This document shows positions 1 to 11,720 of a stretch of DNA of 64,000 nt, in pieces. Every line of letters begins with the position of its first letter. Position 1 is the first letter of the stretch. The notes beneath the pieces are model-generated. The model saw only the letters and a program-made list of their open reading frames with translations. It ran no database searches and was not told where the DNA came from. Origin of the DNA: Tipula vernalis. Lineage: Eukaryota; Arthropoda; Insecta; Diptera; Tipulidae. The translations under genes and the position numbers were made by a program. The stretch lies in NCBI GenBank assembly GCA_958295665.1, contig OY282560.1, positions 21,907,653 to 21,971,652 on the forward strand, given 5' to 3'.

Positions 1-446
1 TTTTGGAAGAATTTCCGACGTGAACTACCAGCAATTCAAACAGTTTGCAAAAAAATGGCGAAGTAAGACCGAAAAGCTCGCTTAAGCAATTGGCACCATT
101 TCTTCGAATCATTCGTGTTGGAGGAAGACTCCGGCATAGCAACTTAACGTTTGATCGCAAGCATCAAATTCTCATTCCGGATAAACATCATATCTCTACG
201 ATTATAATGCGTAACCATCACGAAAAGTATTTTCACTGTGGGCCGCAACTCTTGCTGTCGAAAGTGCGCGATACATTCTGGCCAATACATGGTAAAACCC
301 AAGCAAAGGGGATGGTTAATCAATACGTCAGATGTTTTAAATTAAAACCCAAGCCAATGACACAACTTATGGTCTATTTACCCGCAGGCCGTGTAACACC
401 TAATCGTGCCCAATCGTCGGCGTTGATTACTGCGGATCATTTATGA
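1..446 (+). pseudogene. BEL/Pao pol fragment: zinc-binding part of integrase
   Basis: Partial retrotransposon pol that enters from the left edge of the window. The readable frame (45-446) has the pattern found between RNase H and integrase in BEL/Pao elements: IIRVGGRLRHSNL, then a HIS..I..NHHEKYFHCGPQLLLSKVR stretch that corresponds to the H..H half of the H2C2 zinc-binding motif, and CFKL where the C..C half is expected. The second cysteine of that pair is not evident, so the motif is eroded. In an active element this region binds DNA ends with the integrase core. The frame ends at a stop at 444-446 and the integrase continues in another frame just downstream. Family assignment is by motif reading and is firm at BEL/Pao level only. 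Confidence 0.8.
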
Positions 447-449
447 TTC

Positions 450-1110
450 GCAACCAAAACCCTCGTAGCTAGGCGAAATATAAATCGTATATTGCAATTT
501 TTGTTTGCTTTTGCACAAAGGCGCTTCATCTGGAGGTGGTTAGTGACCTTACCAGCAATTGCTTTTTGGTCGCCTTAAGGAGATTCATAGCCAGACGGGG
601 AAAGCCGGCTATCATGTACAGTGATAACGGCACCAATTTTGTGGGAGCAAACAACTTACTCCAAGAGTTCAACACCTTCATAAATGCTAATGCCAACGAG
701 ATTATAAGGTCCTGCTCTACCGAAGGAATTGTCTGGAAATTCATACCTCCCGGCTCACCTCATCACGGCGGTTTATGGGAAGCTGGAGTTAGATCCATAA
801 AATTCCATAGGAAACGGGTAGTAGCTGAACAATTGTCGAAGAACTAACAACGCTTATCATCGAAATTGAAGGTTGTCTCAATTCACGACCGTTAACTCAA
901 CTCTCCGACGACCCTAACGATCTTACACCGCTTACTCCCAGTCATTTTCTAACTGGGACGAACTATGTCTTTCTAAATGAACCTGATATAACCAATACCA
1001 CAATCGGTAGACTCCAAAATGGAGCAAGATTCAATCCATGGTTCAGTCTTTTTGGAAGAGATGGTCGAAGGAATATCTAAACACGTTACTGGAGTTCTAG
1101 TGGATTATTA
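450..1110 (+). pseudogene. BEL/Pao integrase core and C-terminal part, frameshifted
   Basis: Continuation of the BEL/Pao pol. From about 490 the frame gives a KALHLEVVSDLTSNCFLVA stretch with the first catalytic Asp region, then RRFIARRGKPAIMYSDNGTN with the second Asp, then FIPPGSPHHGGLWEAGVRS with the catalytic Glu, an arrangement typical of BEL/Pao DDE integrases. After the stop at 845-847 another frame continues with [20 protein letters not shown] and, after a further shift, [15 protein letters not shown] (about 1035-1080), the usual end of these proteins. At least two frameshifts separate these pieces, so the protein cannot be made. No LTR could be recognised downstream with confidence. 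Confidence 0.85.
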
Positions 1111-3980
1111 CCCCGCCAATCTCTCTGTTTTTATAACTGGTTCTTGATCTTGTGCAGATTTTACAGTTTCTAACAACAAGAAATCTGAAACGAACCCCAA
1201 AATTTACTAATAAATAACTTTTACTAATAAACAGTCAACCAAATTATTTAGAATTTAGAGTGTGATTCCAAGGCTTGTAAACCTTGGAGGAGCTGAAGAA
1301 AGGGAATCTTTTAAAGTGAATTTTTATATTATGTTATTAACAATCTTGTGTTCACATAAATTTTTTATTCATACAAATTGAGCAAAAAGAAGAAGAGCCA
1401 AGAAGGCAGAAATCAAATATTGTGCTAACTGATATTGAAGAAAGAATATCCGTTTTATTAACGAAGTTACCATTTCTGTCAATCACCAACGACAAACGAT
1501 GGAACAACAGCCGATCAAACTTATCCCGTATTAGTGGACCTTTCGAGTGAATTTTAAGAATGCGGGAATTAGAATATTTTTCAGCACATTCCTTGCTTCA
1601 TTTCTGCCCATAAATTATCTCGATTTGATTAAAGTCAGGCCCTTGCGCCCAAAACATCATTTATTTGAGCCATAAACCAACGCTTCAAATCAGGTAAACT
1701 AAGGTTCGATTCGTCGCTCTAGAGAAATTTTTTCCAAATCGCCAACGATTTCTGTAGATGTTGTTTTGCGAAATTTATCCTATGGTTTTGCATGTGATGT
1801 CCACACATCCCACATTCAAACAGCTGACATCTAATAGACCTGTTCGACCAACTCTACGAAATTCGAGGTGATACGACTCTATTTATTTTCCTGGTTTTAC
1901 AGGAATTTTTCAGTTCAGTCTGATCTTGGTTAAGTTAATGTCCGAAATCTACTCTGTACGCTTTAAAATACAACATTACTCATTTACAGCAATCTTGTTG
2001 AAGCTTCCATATTTAAACTATTGTGAACGGTCACGACAAACAAGATGAACAAAGTAATCGCTTCATCACCATTGATCAGTTTGAACTAAATGAAACAGAG
2101 CAGTCCTGTTACATATGGGCAGCGTACCGCGCCTCCCTATTGCTTGCTCCTTGAACGCATCATTAAAAAATAGGACTAGAGAGATAGATTTAGAAAATAT
2201 GCGAACGGTTCTGGTAAGTTGCGCGTGGGCTACTTGGTAATGTCTCATATAGGAGCGATATTTTGGCGCAATTTTTTTATTTGTATTTTCAGTTAAATAT
2301 AGACCCCGGTTAAACGAATTTTAATGAGATAAAAACCATTATCGGCTTGTTCTTTGCCGATGAGCGCCGTTTTTACAGTCAGAACTTTTCGATTGTTAAT
2401 TTGAATCTATTTTACTTTATTGGAATAAATTTTTATTTAACTTCAATTTGCTATTTCATGATTTTAATTGGGAAAACCCCATTTTGTTTGTATTTCGTGT
2501 TTTCACAGCAAATTTATTCTGTGCGAATTTTTGGAGCTCTATATTTCTCAAATGATTAAGGAAGTATTCTTGTATTTTTTGGAAAAAATTTACATTAACA
2601 TAACAAATTAGTATTGGCTTTTGTTCTTTAAGGTAAAAAAAATACAGCACGCTGATTGGTAGGTATTAAGCTGTCACCTTTTTTAAGGTTATGTAATTTT
2701 GCATGAAAGGCAAAAAAATTCGTCGTATACAAAATTGAACTATGTTCAATTATTTTTATGTGCGGTGTTTATGATACGGTTTCTCTACCGCTTGGATTTG
2801 TATTTGATGAAAAACGATAACTATCCGATATTACCGTATGGATTTCATGATGCCGCCGTTGAAAGAATCAATTTTTTACTTCAGTGTTCGCCAAAAGCAA
2901 ATTTTAAATTTTTCTGTATCGCGCTACCTTAGACAAATGTTCATAGGCAAAATGACAGGCAATTTAAATTGGTTTGTATGTATGATTTCACAAATAAGTA
3001 TTCGTTTCGAAAACAGCCTAAAATCTAAAATATTGTTGAACTTTAATAAACGAGTATGTAAAATTTTTGATTTTCCATCGGATATATTGAAATTCATACT
3101 GTGTTTGGTTAATATCCATGAGAATTATAAATTATGGTTTAATTGAATTAATTATTAAATAAATAAATTTTTCCACTTACATTGTGCAGCAACGTCAACA
3201 ATTTAATACGATGCACGTGAATTGCAAACATCTTAAAGATACCTAAAACAAAACAAAATGAATTAAATTTCAAATGAGGCCGGTTTTACATGTAAATATT
3301 TATGTCACAAACGTGAAATGAAATATTAAACAAATGAAGCGAGTTTAATTTGAAATGGAGCATTAGACTTTTACAGATGGCGCGGTCACATTATAAACTT
3401 GTAATTGAGAATTGTGCTATATTTGTTCTTGGAATATGTTTAAAATTTACCAAAATTACCATTAAAAAACGGCAATCTTAGGGAACCCGGTGCTTACTAT
3501 AAAAAACTTAAAAACAAAGGAAAAGGAATATCTCAAGTTGTTATTGAGCAAAAGTTTTTGAGGTGGTGCAGTAATTTTTTTAATATTAATCTAGAGTTAA
3601 TCACGAAAAGAGATCCGGCTTCCGAATTATCTATGAAACAGTGAGCACACATCTTTAGTGTCCTGCTTAACCCTTTTTAGCTCATTATTGTTATATTGAA
3701 GAAATGAAATATAAATTAAAAATTTTTATACCAAATTCTAGATTGGGTAATCATTATGTTGTGAAATAATAATGCGATCACTATATACACCATGATCCCT
3801 ATTATTAAAATGTTAAATAATAATCGTTATACATATTATCGTGGTCAGCCATTTTGAAATACAAAATAAAAAACCAATGTATAATTTCATTTTGGGCCGG
3901 ACCCAATACACCAACATCATCTATAAAAAGAAAACCAAATAAAAGCCGACCTTTAATTATTATTTTATATAACAACAACC
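1111..3980. other. AT-rich spacer without recognised genes
   Basis: No reading frame here has a pattern I recognise. Frames up to about 100 codons (for example 2838-3146 plus) are AT-driven and lack family motifs. A small perfect hairpin, CCAAGG-8-CCTTGG, lies at about 1271-1290 shortly after the BEL/Pao pol and might belong to its 3' untranslated part or LTR, but I cannot define an LTR. The stretch at about 3470-3660 is less repetitive, but no protein homology is evident by eye. Confidence 0.5.
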
Positions 3981-3984
3981 AAAC

Positions 3985-4100
3985 TCCCCAAAAAAAAAAA
4001 AAAAAAAAAAAACAAAACCAAAAAAAAACACAGATAATGTTTATAAAGTCATAATAAATTTTATATTTTAAGATCATGATCATCATCATCATCATCATCT
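3985..4100. repeat. Simple repeats: poly(A) run and (ATC)n
   Basis: A run of about 22 A residues lies near 3989-4010, followed by AAAACCAAAAAAAACAC and, at about 4075-4100, a (ATC)n microsatellite. Open frames on both strands here (lysine-rich on one, phenylalanine- and methionine-rich on the other) are products of these repeats. Confidence 0.85.
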
Positions 4101-5985
4101 TGTGAAGATCTTATAAAAAACAAGAAATTCAAAGAAACAAATATCCAACTGATTTAACTAAATTTGTGGTATTCCTTCATTTATATACACTCGTCGTACA
4201 TATGGAATCCAATTAAATGATATTTCTATTGAAATTAAGGTGATTATGATCGCGAGGTTGTCGATCGTAAATTAATTTTTTTTTTTTTTTATTATTATTT
4301 TGATATAAAACGAAAATTATTTATGATATGCAAACGATATAATGGATTAATAATGAATTGCATGTTTCATATTCATATAATAACAACAACAAAAATTCTT
4401 TTACATTTTTTTTTATTGATCTGTCAGTAAATTAGCAGAATTGAAACGAAACTGAATAAATCTTATGTGTTTGCATGTGTATATGTGTCTCAAATATAAC
4501 AAATACGCTATAATATGCTAATTAGGTTAATCGAGCGAATATTTAACAAAATAGTATTAAGTTGTGTTCAGGAGGTAAACAAGTAAATCGTGTCTGCATT
4601 CTTTTGTTTCGTTTCTGTCAAAATTTTAATTAATATCATAATATGTGTAGTTTGATTTCTACTTAATTTACTTTTTCTAATTAGGCTAATTACTTGGCAG
4701 CAGCCGATCGTCTTATTATTTCTCTTCATTCGTTGGTTAATTATATCCCGACTATGTTTGTGAAAATTCCAGTATCGCTAATATTCGTTTATATTGGTTT
4801 CATTTAAATTTATAAAAAAAAACCTAAATAATTTTATATTCTACAAATAAAGATGTTTCTAAAAACTGGAAGATAAGTAATTTAGGACAAGCGTGTTCCA
4901 TCCTTAAATATAAGTTCAAACGAAATTCGGTTTTAAAAAATTTGTCAATCTGGCTCAAAAATCGTACCCAAGTGGACTCATATTTTTAAGAATAGTCGGG
5001 GATCCTGTCTAAGAAAACAGTATAATACTTACCAAAATCTAGAGGATAAGTGGCTCAGGATAGGGGCGCAACACACCTGTTCTAAGTCACTGATCTTCTT
5101 GATTTTGGAAAGTTGTTATATTATTTGTTTGGATCAGGGCTGTTCCGTCCAAGGTTTCAACGTGTTTACTACAAATTTTGCGCCGTGTTGGTATCATACA
5201 ATGGGAAAATCGATCAATATTAGTATTCAGTAAAAATATTGTTAAAAAATTAGGTTTATCCGACTTCTCGGACGACACTTTTCTCACAAAGATAATCTAA
5301 TAAAAATGTATTCATACAACCATTTACATTTTCCAATAATTTTTCGTTATATACGCGATGCTCTCAAAATTGATTCAGAAAGGCCGTAATTTATTGATAC
5401 CTGGTCGATGAGTTACAGTCTATCGCGTGGACGAATTTAGCATACAGAAGCGTACAGATTTAGGAGTGCGAGGAGCTAGGGACAATCGATTCGAGAACTG
5501 GAAATATCACGAATGAATAGTGCTGATGCTAGAACACGTCGATAATCTAATCGGTGTAAGTTCAATAGTTATAATCGATCTTGGTAAGGAGGAAGAATAT
5601 ATTCAATGGCCCGTCCAAACGGTAAACATCGAAGTGCGTATAAAAGAAACTGCTTCTGAACACTCTCAATACTATCCGAATGACAATAGTAAGATGGTGA
5701 CCATAATGCCAATGCAAATTCCAAAATAGAACCAACAAAAGAATGATGTTTAAGTAATTAGGTCGGTAAACTAATTACAGTTCCGTTTAATGAAGCCTTA
5801 GGTAAAGCATCACTTAGGTAGAGGTCATTATAGATGAAGAAACTATACCCAGATCGGATACAAACTCCACTCAGTCAACATCTTCATTAAACAAACGATA
5901 TTGTTACAAAATGGGTAATCAGATACCATAAAATGGAAGAGTCTTACAATTATTCACGTTGAGAGACAGTTTATTACTAACTGAT
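4101..5985. other. AT-rich spacer
   Basis: Includes poly(T) near 4275-4290 and a run of less AT-rich sequence at about 5400-5730. That run holds a 69-codon plus-strand frame (5520-5729) with an acidic, non-repetitive composition, but no start context, neighbour or motif allows a call. A 66-codon minus-strand frame at 5087-5287 is equally anonymous. Confidence 0.4.
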
Positions 5986-5989
5986 CAAC

Positions 5990-6165
5990 TAGAAAATCTC
6001 CTCAAATCATCTTGCAGCCATCCAAAAATCATCGTAGAATCTCGTTTCTCTATTCTAGAACTTCTTCCAAAAATCATTTTAGAATCCCATTTCCATCGAA
6101 CATGTCAAATTTCATCGTAGGTTGTTAAGAAATAGCCAGGTTCCGTTCTAATTGGTCATATTCCA
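5990..6165 (+). repeat. Degenerate copy of a dispersed ~108-bp minisatellite
   Basis: Contains 1.5-2 units of the repeat that forms a tandem block at 55.87-56.33 kb. Shared signatures are CAAAAATCATTTTAGAATCC, CATTTCCAT followed by TGTCAAATTTCATC, then GTTAAGAAATA and a TTCC..CTAATTGG.CATATTCCAG stretch. The copies lie about 50 kb apart in the same orientation, which marks this as part of a mobile or amplified repeat family. Confidence 0.75.
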
Positions 6166-6339
6166 GAAAATCAATCTGTTTTTTCTTAACCAAAAGCGAC
6201 ATAAGCGATAGATCTTGAATTTACCAGATACTCTAAAATATCATAAATAATAACAGTCTGTAAATATTCTGATATATTTCTAGAGGGACTTGAGATTACC
6301 TGTTACCGGAATTCGATTGATGTCGTTTGTGCAGCTGAT

Positions 6340-6564
6340 GCAAGAAAATGGTTTTTCATTTCCCGCCTTCAGAATTCAACAATGGAAGCTGAAATTATGA
6401 AGTATATCAAGGGTAAATTTGATATTCACGATTTTCGTTGCCTAAAACTAAAGCATCGGTTTAAAATGGAGTATGCTTCATTTAAAGTGAATACTTCAGC
6501 AAACATTGTGGCAAGTTGCTGGACGGAAATATATGACCAGCGTCGCATACAGTCGCCAGTTTAG
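6340..6564 (+). pseudogene. LINE ORF1 (gag-like) C-terminus
   Basis: The frame reads WFFISRLQNSTMEAEIMKYI, then FRCLKLKHRFKMEYASFKV and CWTEIYDQRRIQSPV before a stop. This matches the usual end of ORF1 proteins of CR1/L2/Jockey-like non-LTR retrotransposons, with a (V/F)xSRL start, a basic linker, a YASFKV strand and a WP-type end followed by VR.F; here the WP part is degraded. An endonuclease remnant follows 170 bp downstream on the same strand, as expected for ORF1-ORF2 order. The upstream half of ORF1 is not readable. Confidence 0.6.
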
Positions 6565-6734
6565 TTAATTATGTAAAAATTAATAATAATAATGACAGTA
6601 ATAAAAAAAAAAAATAATACTAACAACGATAATACGAGTATTTATAATGTTTGTGGTAATAATGGTGGCGAAGAAGTGGAGAATCATACGACTATAAAGA
6701 TAAATACTGGTTAAATATAGAATACCACAACACG

Positions 6735-7330
6735 GGTAGAATGCGCACAAAAATGGATAATTTTGTTATATCGGTTATGGAAAAAGATTACGACATCATA
6801 GTCCTCACTGATATGTGACTGGTTCTTACTATACAAAATGAGGAATTCTTTCCTTCATATTATATAGTTTTCCGCAGAGATCTGCACGAAACTGGAGAGT
6901 GTCTGGATGTTGGTGATGGTCTATTAATAGCTGTAATCCACCAATATAAATGTCAACAAATTAATATTGCATACGACGATATTGAAATCCTTTTAGTAAA
7001 GGTAACTATGACTAAAGGAAATCTTTTCGTTTGTGCTACGTATTTTCCCGGGAAATCTACACGTGAATTCCTTAATGAATTTAACGATATACTTGAAAAT
7101 AAGATTCAGCCCAAAAAGTAGGAAAAAAAGTATTGTTTGTGCATAGTGGGAGATTTTAACTTTCCAAACTTACATTTTAAATGAATTGACGGAATACTCA
7201 CACCGTTTGGTAACACCGCCAATACCTCTTTGATGATAGATTCATTTTTTTGAAATGCGTCTAAGCCAACCTAATGAAATGCACAATCAGAATGGCTACC
7301 TTGTGAAGGCCTGGCTCGCTCATCAAGTAT
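6735..7330 (+). pseudogene. LINE ORF2 endonuclease domain, decayed
   Basis: Reading in one frame gives EKDYDIIVLTDM, then a TGA where Trp of the usual VLTETWL motif belongs, then VGDGLLIAV, DDIEILLVKV, NLFVCATYFPGKSTREFL and IVGDFNFPNLHF followed by another TGA at the expected Trp. These are the hallmarks of the apurinic-like endonuclease at the N-terminus of LINE ORF2: the TETWL strand, the GGGVLI turn, the Y.PP strand and the GDFN active site. A final QPNEMHNQNGYLV stretch matches the N.NG..LDLV region. At least three in-frame stops make it non-functional. No reverse transcriptase follows, so the element is 3'-deleted or interrupted. Confidence 0.75.
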
Positions 7331-8827
7331 GATTATGTAAGTTAATTTTCAATGTTTCGACGATTATGTTTCAAATGTAAATATTTAATATGTACTGGTT
7401 ACAGCAAACGTACATGATATGAGATTACCTGCCAAACGATACCTGAGCAGTACCGTTATGAAAATTTTACATAAATAACCTGCCCCACGTCAAAATGACA
7501 AATTGATTTATGTTTTTTATTAATTTCACTAAACTACAATACACATATACTTAATTTATTTATTTAAACACACACACAAAGAAATTTCACTCATAATATA
7601 TCAAAATATAATCACTCACACAATTTTATTAATTAATTACAAATAGTTATTTTAATTTAATTTAAATTAATTACTAATCACGTACACTGTAATTTTGTTC
7701 ACTGAATCTACAATCTAATTTAAAATTTTACTAGCCCAGAAAGGCAAAACACGTCTTTTTCGTTAGAGCGGTCATCGTCTGACATTGGTGGTTGTTACGG
7801 CAATGTGTGTTTATGTTAAATACACTACACATTTTACTTTAATAATTTTTTTTGGTTTACATAGAAGAAGTGCAGTTCTCATGGAAAACACGAGTTTTAG
7901 TCAAATCCAAATCTACTTTAATAATATTTTATTATTGTAATAAACTCTGTTATGCACAATCTGTTATTGTAATGCTAAAGTAATGCTAATAAACTCTATT
8001 GTAAGCAATATTATGTAACTATAGTCATAATAATATTTTATAATTTAAATCTACCTTTGAATAAAGTATTTAGAATTGAATAGTACCAAGTTGTGAACTA
8101 GGTAGCCTTTTTTTATTTTGTAACCGAGAAGCAATAATCCCGAACGACTCCTCCTCAACATAAAAATGGGATGATGGAATGAATGAGCTAATGCTCAAAA
8201 TGGAGTGACTTAAAATTTTAGTAAATAAATAAATTTGTGAATCTAGTCAAATTTAATTATTTTTATTATTTCTCGAAATTAAATTTTACTGAATATTATG
8301 TAAAAAATATAGTTAAACTTATTGAGGATTTTACTGATAAAATCTTGATCAAATATAAAAACAGCTAAACGTCCTTAATTTTCAATTTTTTTTGTAAATT
8401 TAATTCACAACACTATTAATGTCCGCAATATTGTCCTTAACTTACCAATAACCAATAAAATAAGATATAGGTTTGTCGGAAGATATTTTAACCACTCCGG
8501 TTTCGGTTTCTAGTTACGATAGTAAAACCTTCGTTATAATTTTTTTTTTGTATTAAAATTATTGTATACATCTGCGCTGTTCTCAGCGAGTTCTTTCCAA
8601 ATATATTTTATTCAAAATAGCTTGAAAATGACGGAATTTACCATCGAATTATCAGGTTTTTATTAAAAAGTTAATAAAAAATTAAAAGCTTAAGCTAAAT
8701 AGCTTGATTTAATTTCATGGAAAATGAGTATGGCGAAATTAATTAATATTTACAACATTTTTTAAATTTAAACTACGAAACCAATTCATTTTTGTTTTGT
8801 TTTCTTAGGTTGCAGATCAATTCACAC
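7331..8827. other. AT-rich spacer
   Basis: Very AT-rich with CA-repeat traces at about 7565-7580. Two less AT-rich patches, about 7735-7800 and 8100-8215, have the mixed composition of LTR or untranslated element sequence, but I could not pair them with a second copy in the window. No gene seen. Confidence 0.4.
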
Positions 8828-9140
8828 AGGTCAGAGTATCCGAATATAACTAACCAAGGTGCCATTGCAGCACTACTCACAACTAAACTCACATACGTGT
8901 GCTAGAGATATATATTTTGGTACTAGCCACCACCAATGGCCAGCTCAAAATATCTAACTAGTACCATATAACTAAAATCCACGCTCACTCTTAGAGTATA
9001 TCGTATAGGTTTATTGTTCTTTCTATAACATAATTATCGGCTAGGTTTAATCTTGTTCGAAGTAGTTAATAAGAGATATACGTATATATACTAGGACAAT
9101 CGTACATACATAGTAGGACAATCGTCTCATATATATGTAT

Positions 9141-9160
9141 AACATTGGCGCTGTAGACTA
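9141..9160 (+). promoter_or_regulatory. Primer-binding-site-like sequence of the errantivirus remnant
   Basis: ATTGGCGCTGTAGAC lies about 100 bp before the gag frame. Errantivirus LTRs commonly end ...AATT, followed by a TGGCG-type tRNA primer site, and this has that form. The preceding 300 bp (from about 8828) would then be the 5' LTR, but without a 3' LTR match this stays tentative. Confidence 0.35.
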
Positions 9161-9248
9161 ACTTTCTGTTCAGGGCAATCCATAGATTGTAGTATATTGG
9201 TATAACATTAGTTTAATTGTATCATTTCACCGCCTTGCATAAAGTTAG

Positions 9249-9962
9249 TTGTGCAGTAGAGTATTCTCCCGTTGTAACCAGAATGCCTATATCGATAGTG
9301 ACCCTAGTATCAAACTCAAATCGCCTCTTACAATATTCCGGAAAAGTACAGTTCATTCAGTTTATCGGAATATTAGATCCAAAATAGTAGTTTTAAGAGA
9401 TGCAGAAATTCAAAATTTGGTGCAAAGAACAGTACCCATATTTTACGGTCAACACGATGTGTTGAGATCTTTGGAAATACCGATTAAAGAGTTAATAATA
9501 ATGGCTGACAAATTAAAAAAACAATTAGGGTATGCGCAAGGTCTCGACAAGGTAAGTGGTTACGGAAAAATCAAATGACAATCATGCGAAAAAGTAGGGC
9601 ATGTAGCCAAAAACCACAAAAGTACTGTTGGCCCAAAACAGTCAACTCAACATTTATTAAGTGAGGTTTGCCAATTCTGCGAGAAAGTGGGGCATGCAAC
9701 AAAGGACGACGCAACCGCAAGCGGTTTCCAACAAAGCAACAGACCTGAACAGCAGAACTTCAAGTCAAATCACAACATAAACAACAACTACCAGCAAGAT
9801 AATCCCACAAATGATCGTCACAATCAAAGGAACGACTATGTGCCTAGAAGTTTCCCTCCAAATTATCCGCCACGAACGCAGGTGAGAGGAAGCAATGGTA
9901 TGGAACAGCTGAATAATAACCTGGAGAAACTACGAAATAATTACACAACAACTGTAGGCTAG
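9249..9962 (+). pseudogene. Errantivirus gag remnant
   Basis: Two frame-linked pieces (9249-9578 and 9687-9962) are separated by a stop. The first piece ends in a glycine-lysine-rich segment. Across and after the break there are two zinc-knuckle-like units, CEKVGHVAKNH and CQFCEKVGHATKDD, the second keeping C-X2-C-X4-H but with Asp where the last Cys belongs. The downstream piece is rich in Asn, Gln and Pro, as in many Gag tails. Gag would form the particle and bind the RNA. The leader and capsid part are not clearly recognisable, so the name rests on the knuckles and on the env fragment downstream. Confidence 0.55.
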
Positions 9963-10771
9963 GCGGGTCTCACTCTAAATTTCCACCTCCAAAAACAGTA
10001 CCAACAATCAAGAGATGCACAGCTGACATCCATTAATCACGAACCACAGCTGAGAACGGCCTCAGATATCACAACAAATCAGCTGAGTTCCGCCTCAGAA
10101 ATTCAAATAAATACGACAAGTTCCGCCTCGATAATCCCGCTGAGTTCCGTCTCGAGGAATAACCATTTAAATGAACAGAGTATAGTTTAAAAGAAAATAA
10201 TCCAATGAATCTAATCTCATCGTCATTGAAGTAAACAAAATAATCGATCCATTGAATACCGTCTCAATTAATCGATCGAGTGCCAAATCAAAAAGTCAGG
10301 TTGTTGTTATACCAGCACACTACGCCCTAATACCAGATTCTCAACTATTAATTAATAAATACTCAAGAGACTCAGTCGCCACTACTACAATCCCAGTAAA
10401 TATATGAGGAAATACGAAAATTTGATCCACAACCGAGACAACCCCGGCAACACGAGATGCCAATTTTCTTTTTACCGTAGAGCACAGACAAGGCCAGTTA
10501 TCCGGTATTAATATACTAAAAATCTATTATATCCGATTACACACACAGAAGGCGTATCGGGTACTTCAAAGAGTCCGTATTACCGTTATCAAAACCATGT
10601 TCCTAACTACAAAACTAGAAAAAAAAACGAAATCAGGCCACAATAAATCCATAATTTGAAACTAAAATTGTAACAAATCCAAGTCATTTCAAGCCCATTC
10701 CAAATCAGAACTTAAAACTCTTAGTTATGCAAAGGCTAAATAACCCAGTTGAAAACTCTTATCATAAGCAC
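9963..10771 (+). other. Degenerate gag-pol linker region
   Basis: No long frame. A tandem-like phrase, GCTGAGTTCCG(C/T)CTC, recurs at about 10080-10150, giving a low-order repeat of SSAS-like codons. A readable stretch at about 10300-10345 (VVVIPAHYALIPDSQ) might be protease-region sequence of the same element, but this is uncertain. Confidence 0.35.
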
Positions 10772-10870
10772 AAAACAGCATTTAGCAAGATTTTGGCCAC
10801 TTTGAATTCCTCAGAAAGCCTTTTGGAATGAAAAATTCGCAAGGCACATTCCAGAGGATGATAAATAATC
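10772..10870 (+). pseudogene. Reverse transcriptase scrap of the errantivirus remnant
   Basis: Starts KTAFSK, then, after a one-base frameshift, FGHFEFLRKPFGMKNSQGTF and QRMINN. This is the conserved RT block in which Gypsy-type enzymes read K.AF....G.YEF.RMPFGL.NAP.TFQR.M. Only about 33 codons survive. No YxDD catalytic box is present downstream, which shows that pol has been deleted from here to env. Confidence 0.7.
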
Positions 10871-11029
10871 TTTGATGTTAGGACAACAGAGCCTAATCTC
10901 AAACGAGATAACGAATAATTCTGAAATAAAAAAAAAGTTAGTTTTCCTTCTCATTTCGTTTCACGCATATGTTTACGGTTAATCACCCCAACCTTATCTC
11001 AATTCATTAACAAAGCAGGGCTTCTATTC

Positions 11030-11707
11030 TTGTTCACTTATCTCAGAACCGTACCAACTGTTTTCACACGACATGTCTTACGAAATAGTTTTCTTTCTCT
11101 TCTTATTAGGTATAAGCCCAAAGGGAACATGTATTCAATCAGGTATACCTTGACAATAGTAGTTTGGTTGAACAGTATTGTGAACATTGTAAGTACCACA
11201 TCAAATGTGGAAATTAAAAAACTAAGGAATGTCGGAATTTTCTTTGAGGAAATTGAAGAAATGAGACTGTACACCTTGTTTTATCCTCCTCATTTTACGA
11301 CCACGACCAAAAACCTGGAAAAATGAAGACTACAAGCCAAAACATTATGTGCGGCGATGAAAGATGTGGTAAGTAACCATACCTGTGATTCAATGCTAGA
11401 AAAACTAAAAGCTGAATTAGAAGACACAACGAAAGCCAAACAAGCCATACATCATTTCTCGAACAAAAGCAAAAGATCACTTTTTGATTTCGTAGGTTCA
11501 GCGTCAAAGTTCTTATTTGGTACAATGGACAATGAGGACTTCGATAAAGTTTTTAGTAAACTGTCAGATTTACACAGTGACACCGAAATCTCAGGACAAG
11601 TTAAAATGATGCATGACAACATTAACAGATTAGTTGAAGAACAAATAGTAAGTAAGGGAGAGTTGAATAACATAACCAACTTCTTGTTGTTAAATGAAAG
11701 ATCCTAG
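11030..11707 (+). pseudogene. Errantivirus env remnant
   Basis: Two overlapping frames (11030-11326 and 11357-11707) cover part of an insect retrovirus envelope glycoprotein. The diagnostic stretch is KSKRS directly followed by LFDFVGSASKFLFGTMD, which corresponds to the dibasic cleavage site and the start of the transmembrane subunit in Gypsy-type Env, and then an acidic helical segment with conserved spacing. The frame stops at 11705-11707, so the rest of the transmembrane subunit, including the membrane anchor, is absent, and the break at 11326-11357 separates the N-terminal part. It is a dead fragment. Its presence shows the element descended from the env-bearing lineage. Confidence 0.75.
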
Positions 11708-11720
11708 TTAAATGTCTAAT

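Larger units (their letters stand above)
8828..11720 (+). mobile_element. Internally deleted errantivirus (insect Gypsy-type retrovirus) remnant
   Basis: Order on the plus strand is LTR-like leader, primer-site-like sequence, gag with zinc knuckles, a scrap of reverse transcriptase, then part of env. That order, and above all the env remnant, identifies an insect errantivirus rather than an ordinary Gypsy element. Almost all of pol between gag and env (RNase H and integrase) is missing. The left limit (about 8828) and right limit (about 11720) are estimates, because no matching LTR pair could be aligned. This is an old genomic fossil; all frames are short and broken. Confidence 0.7.
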
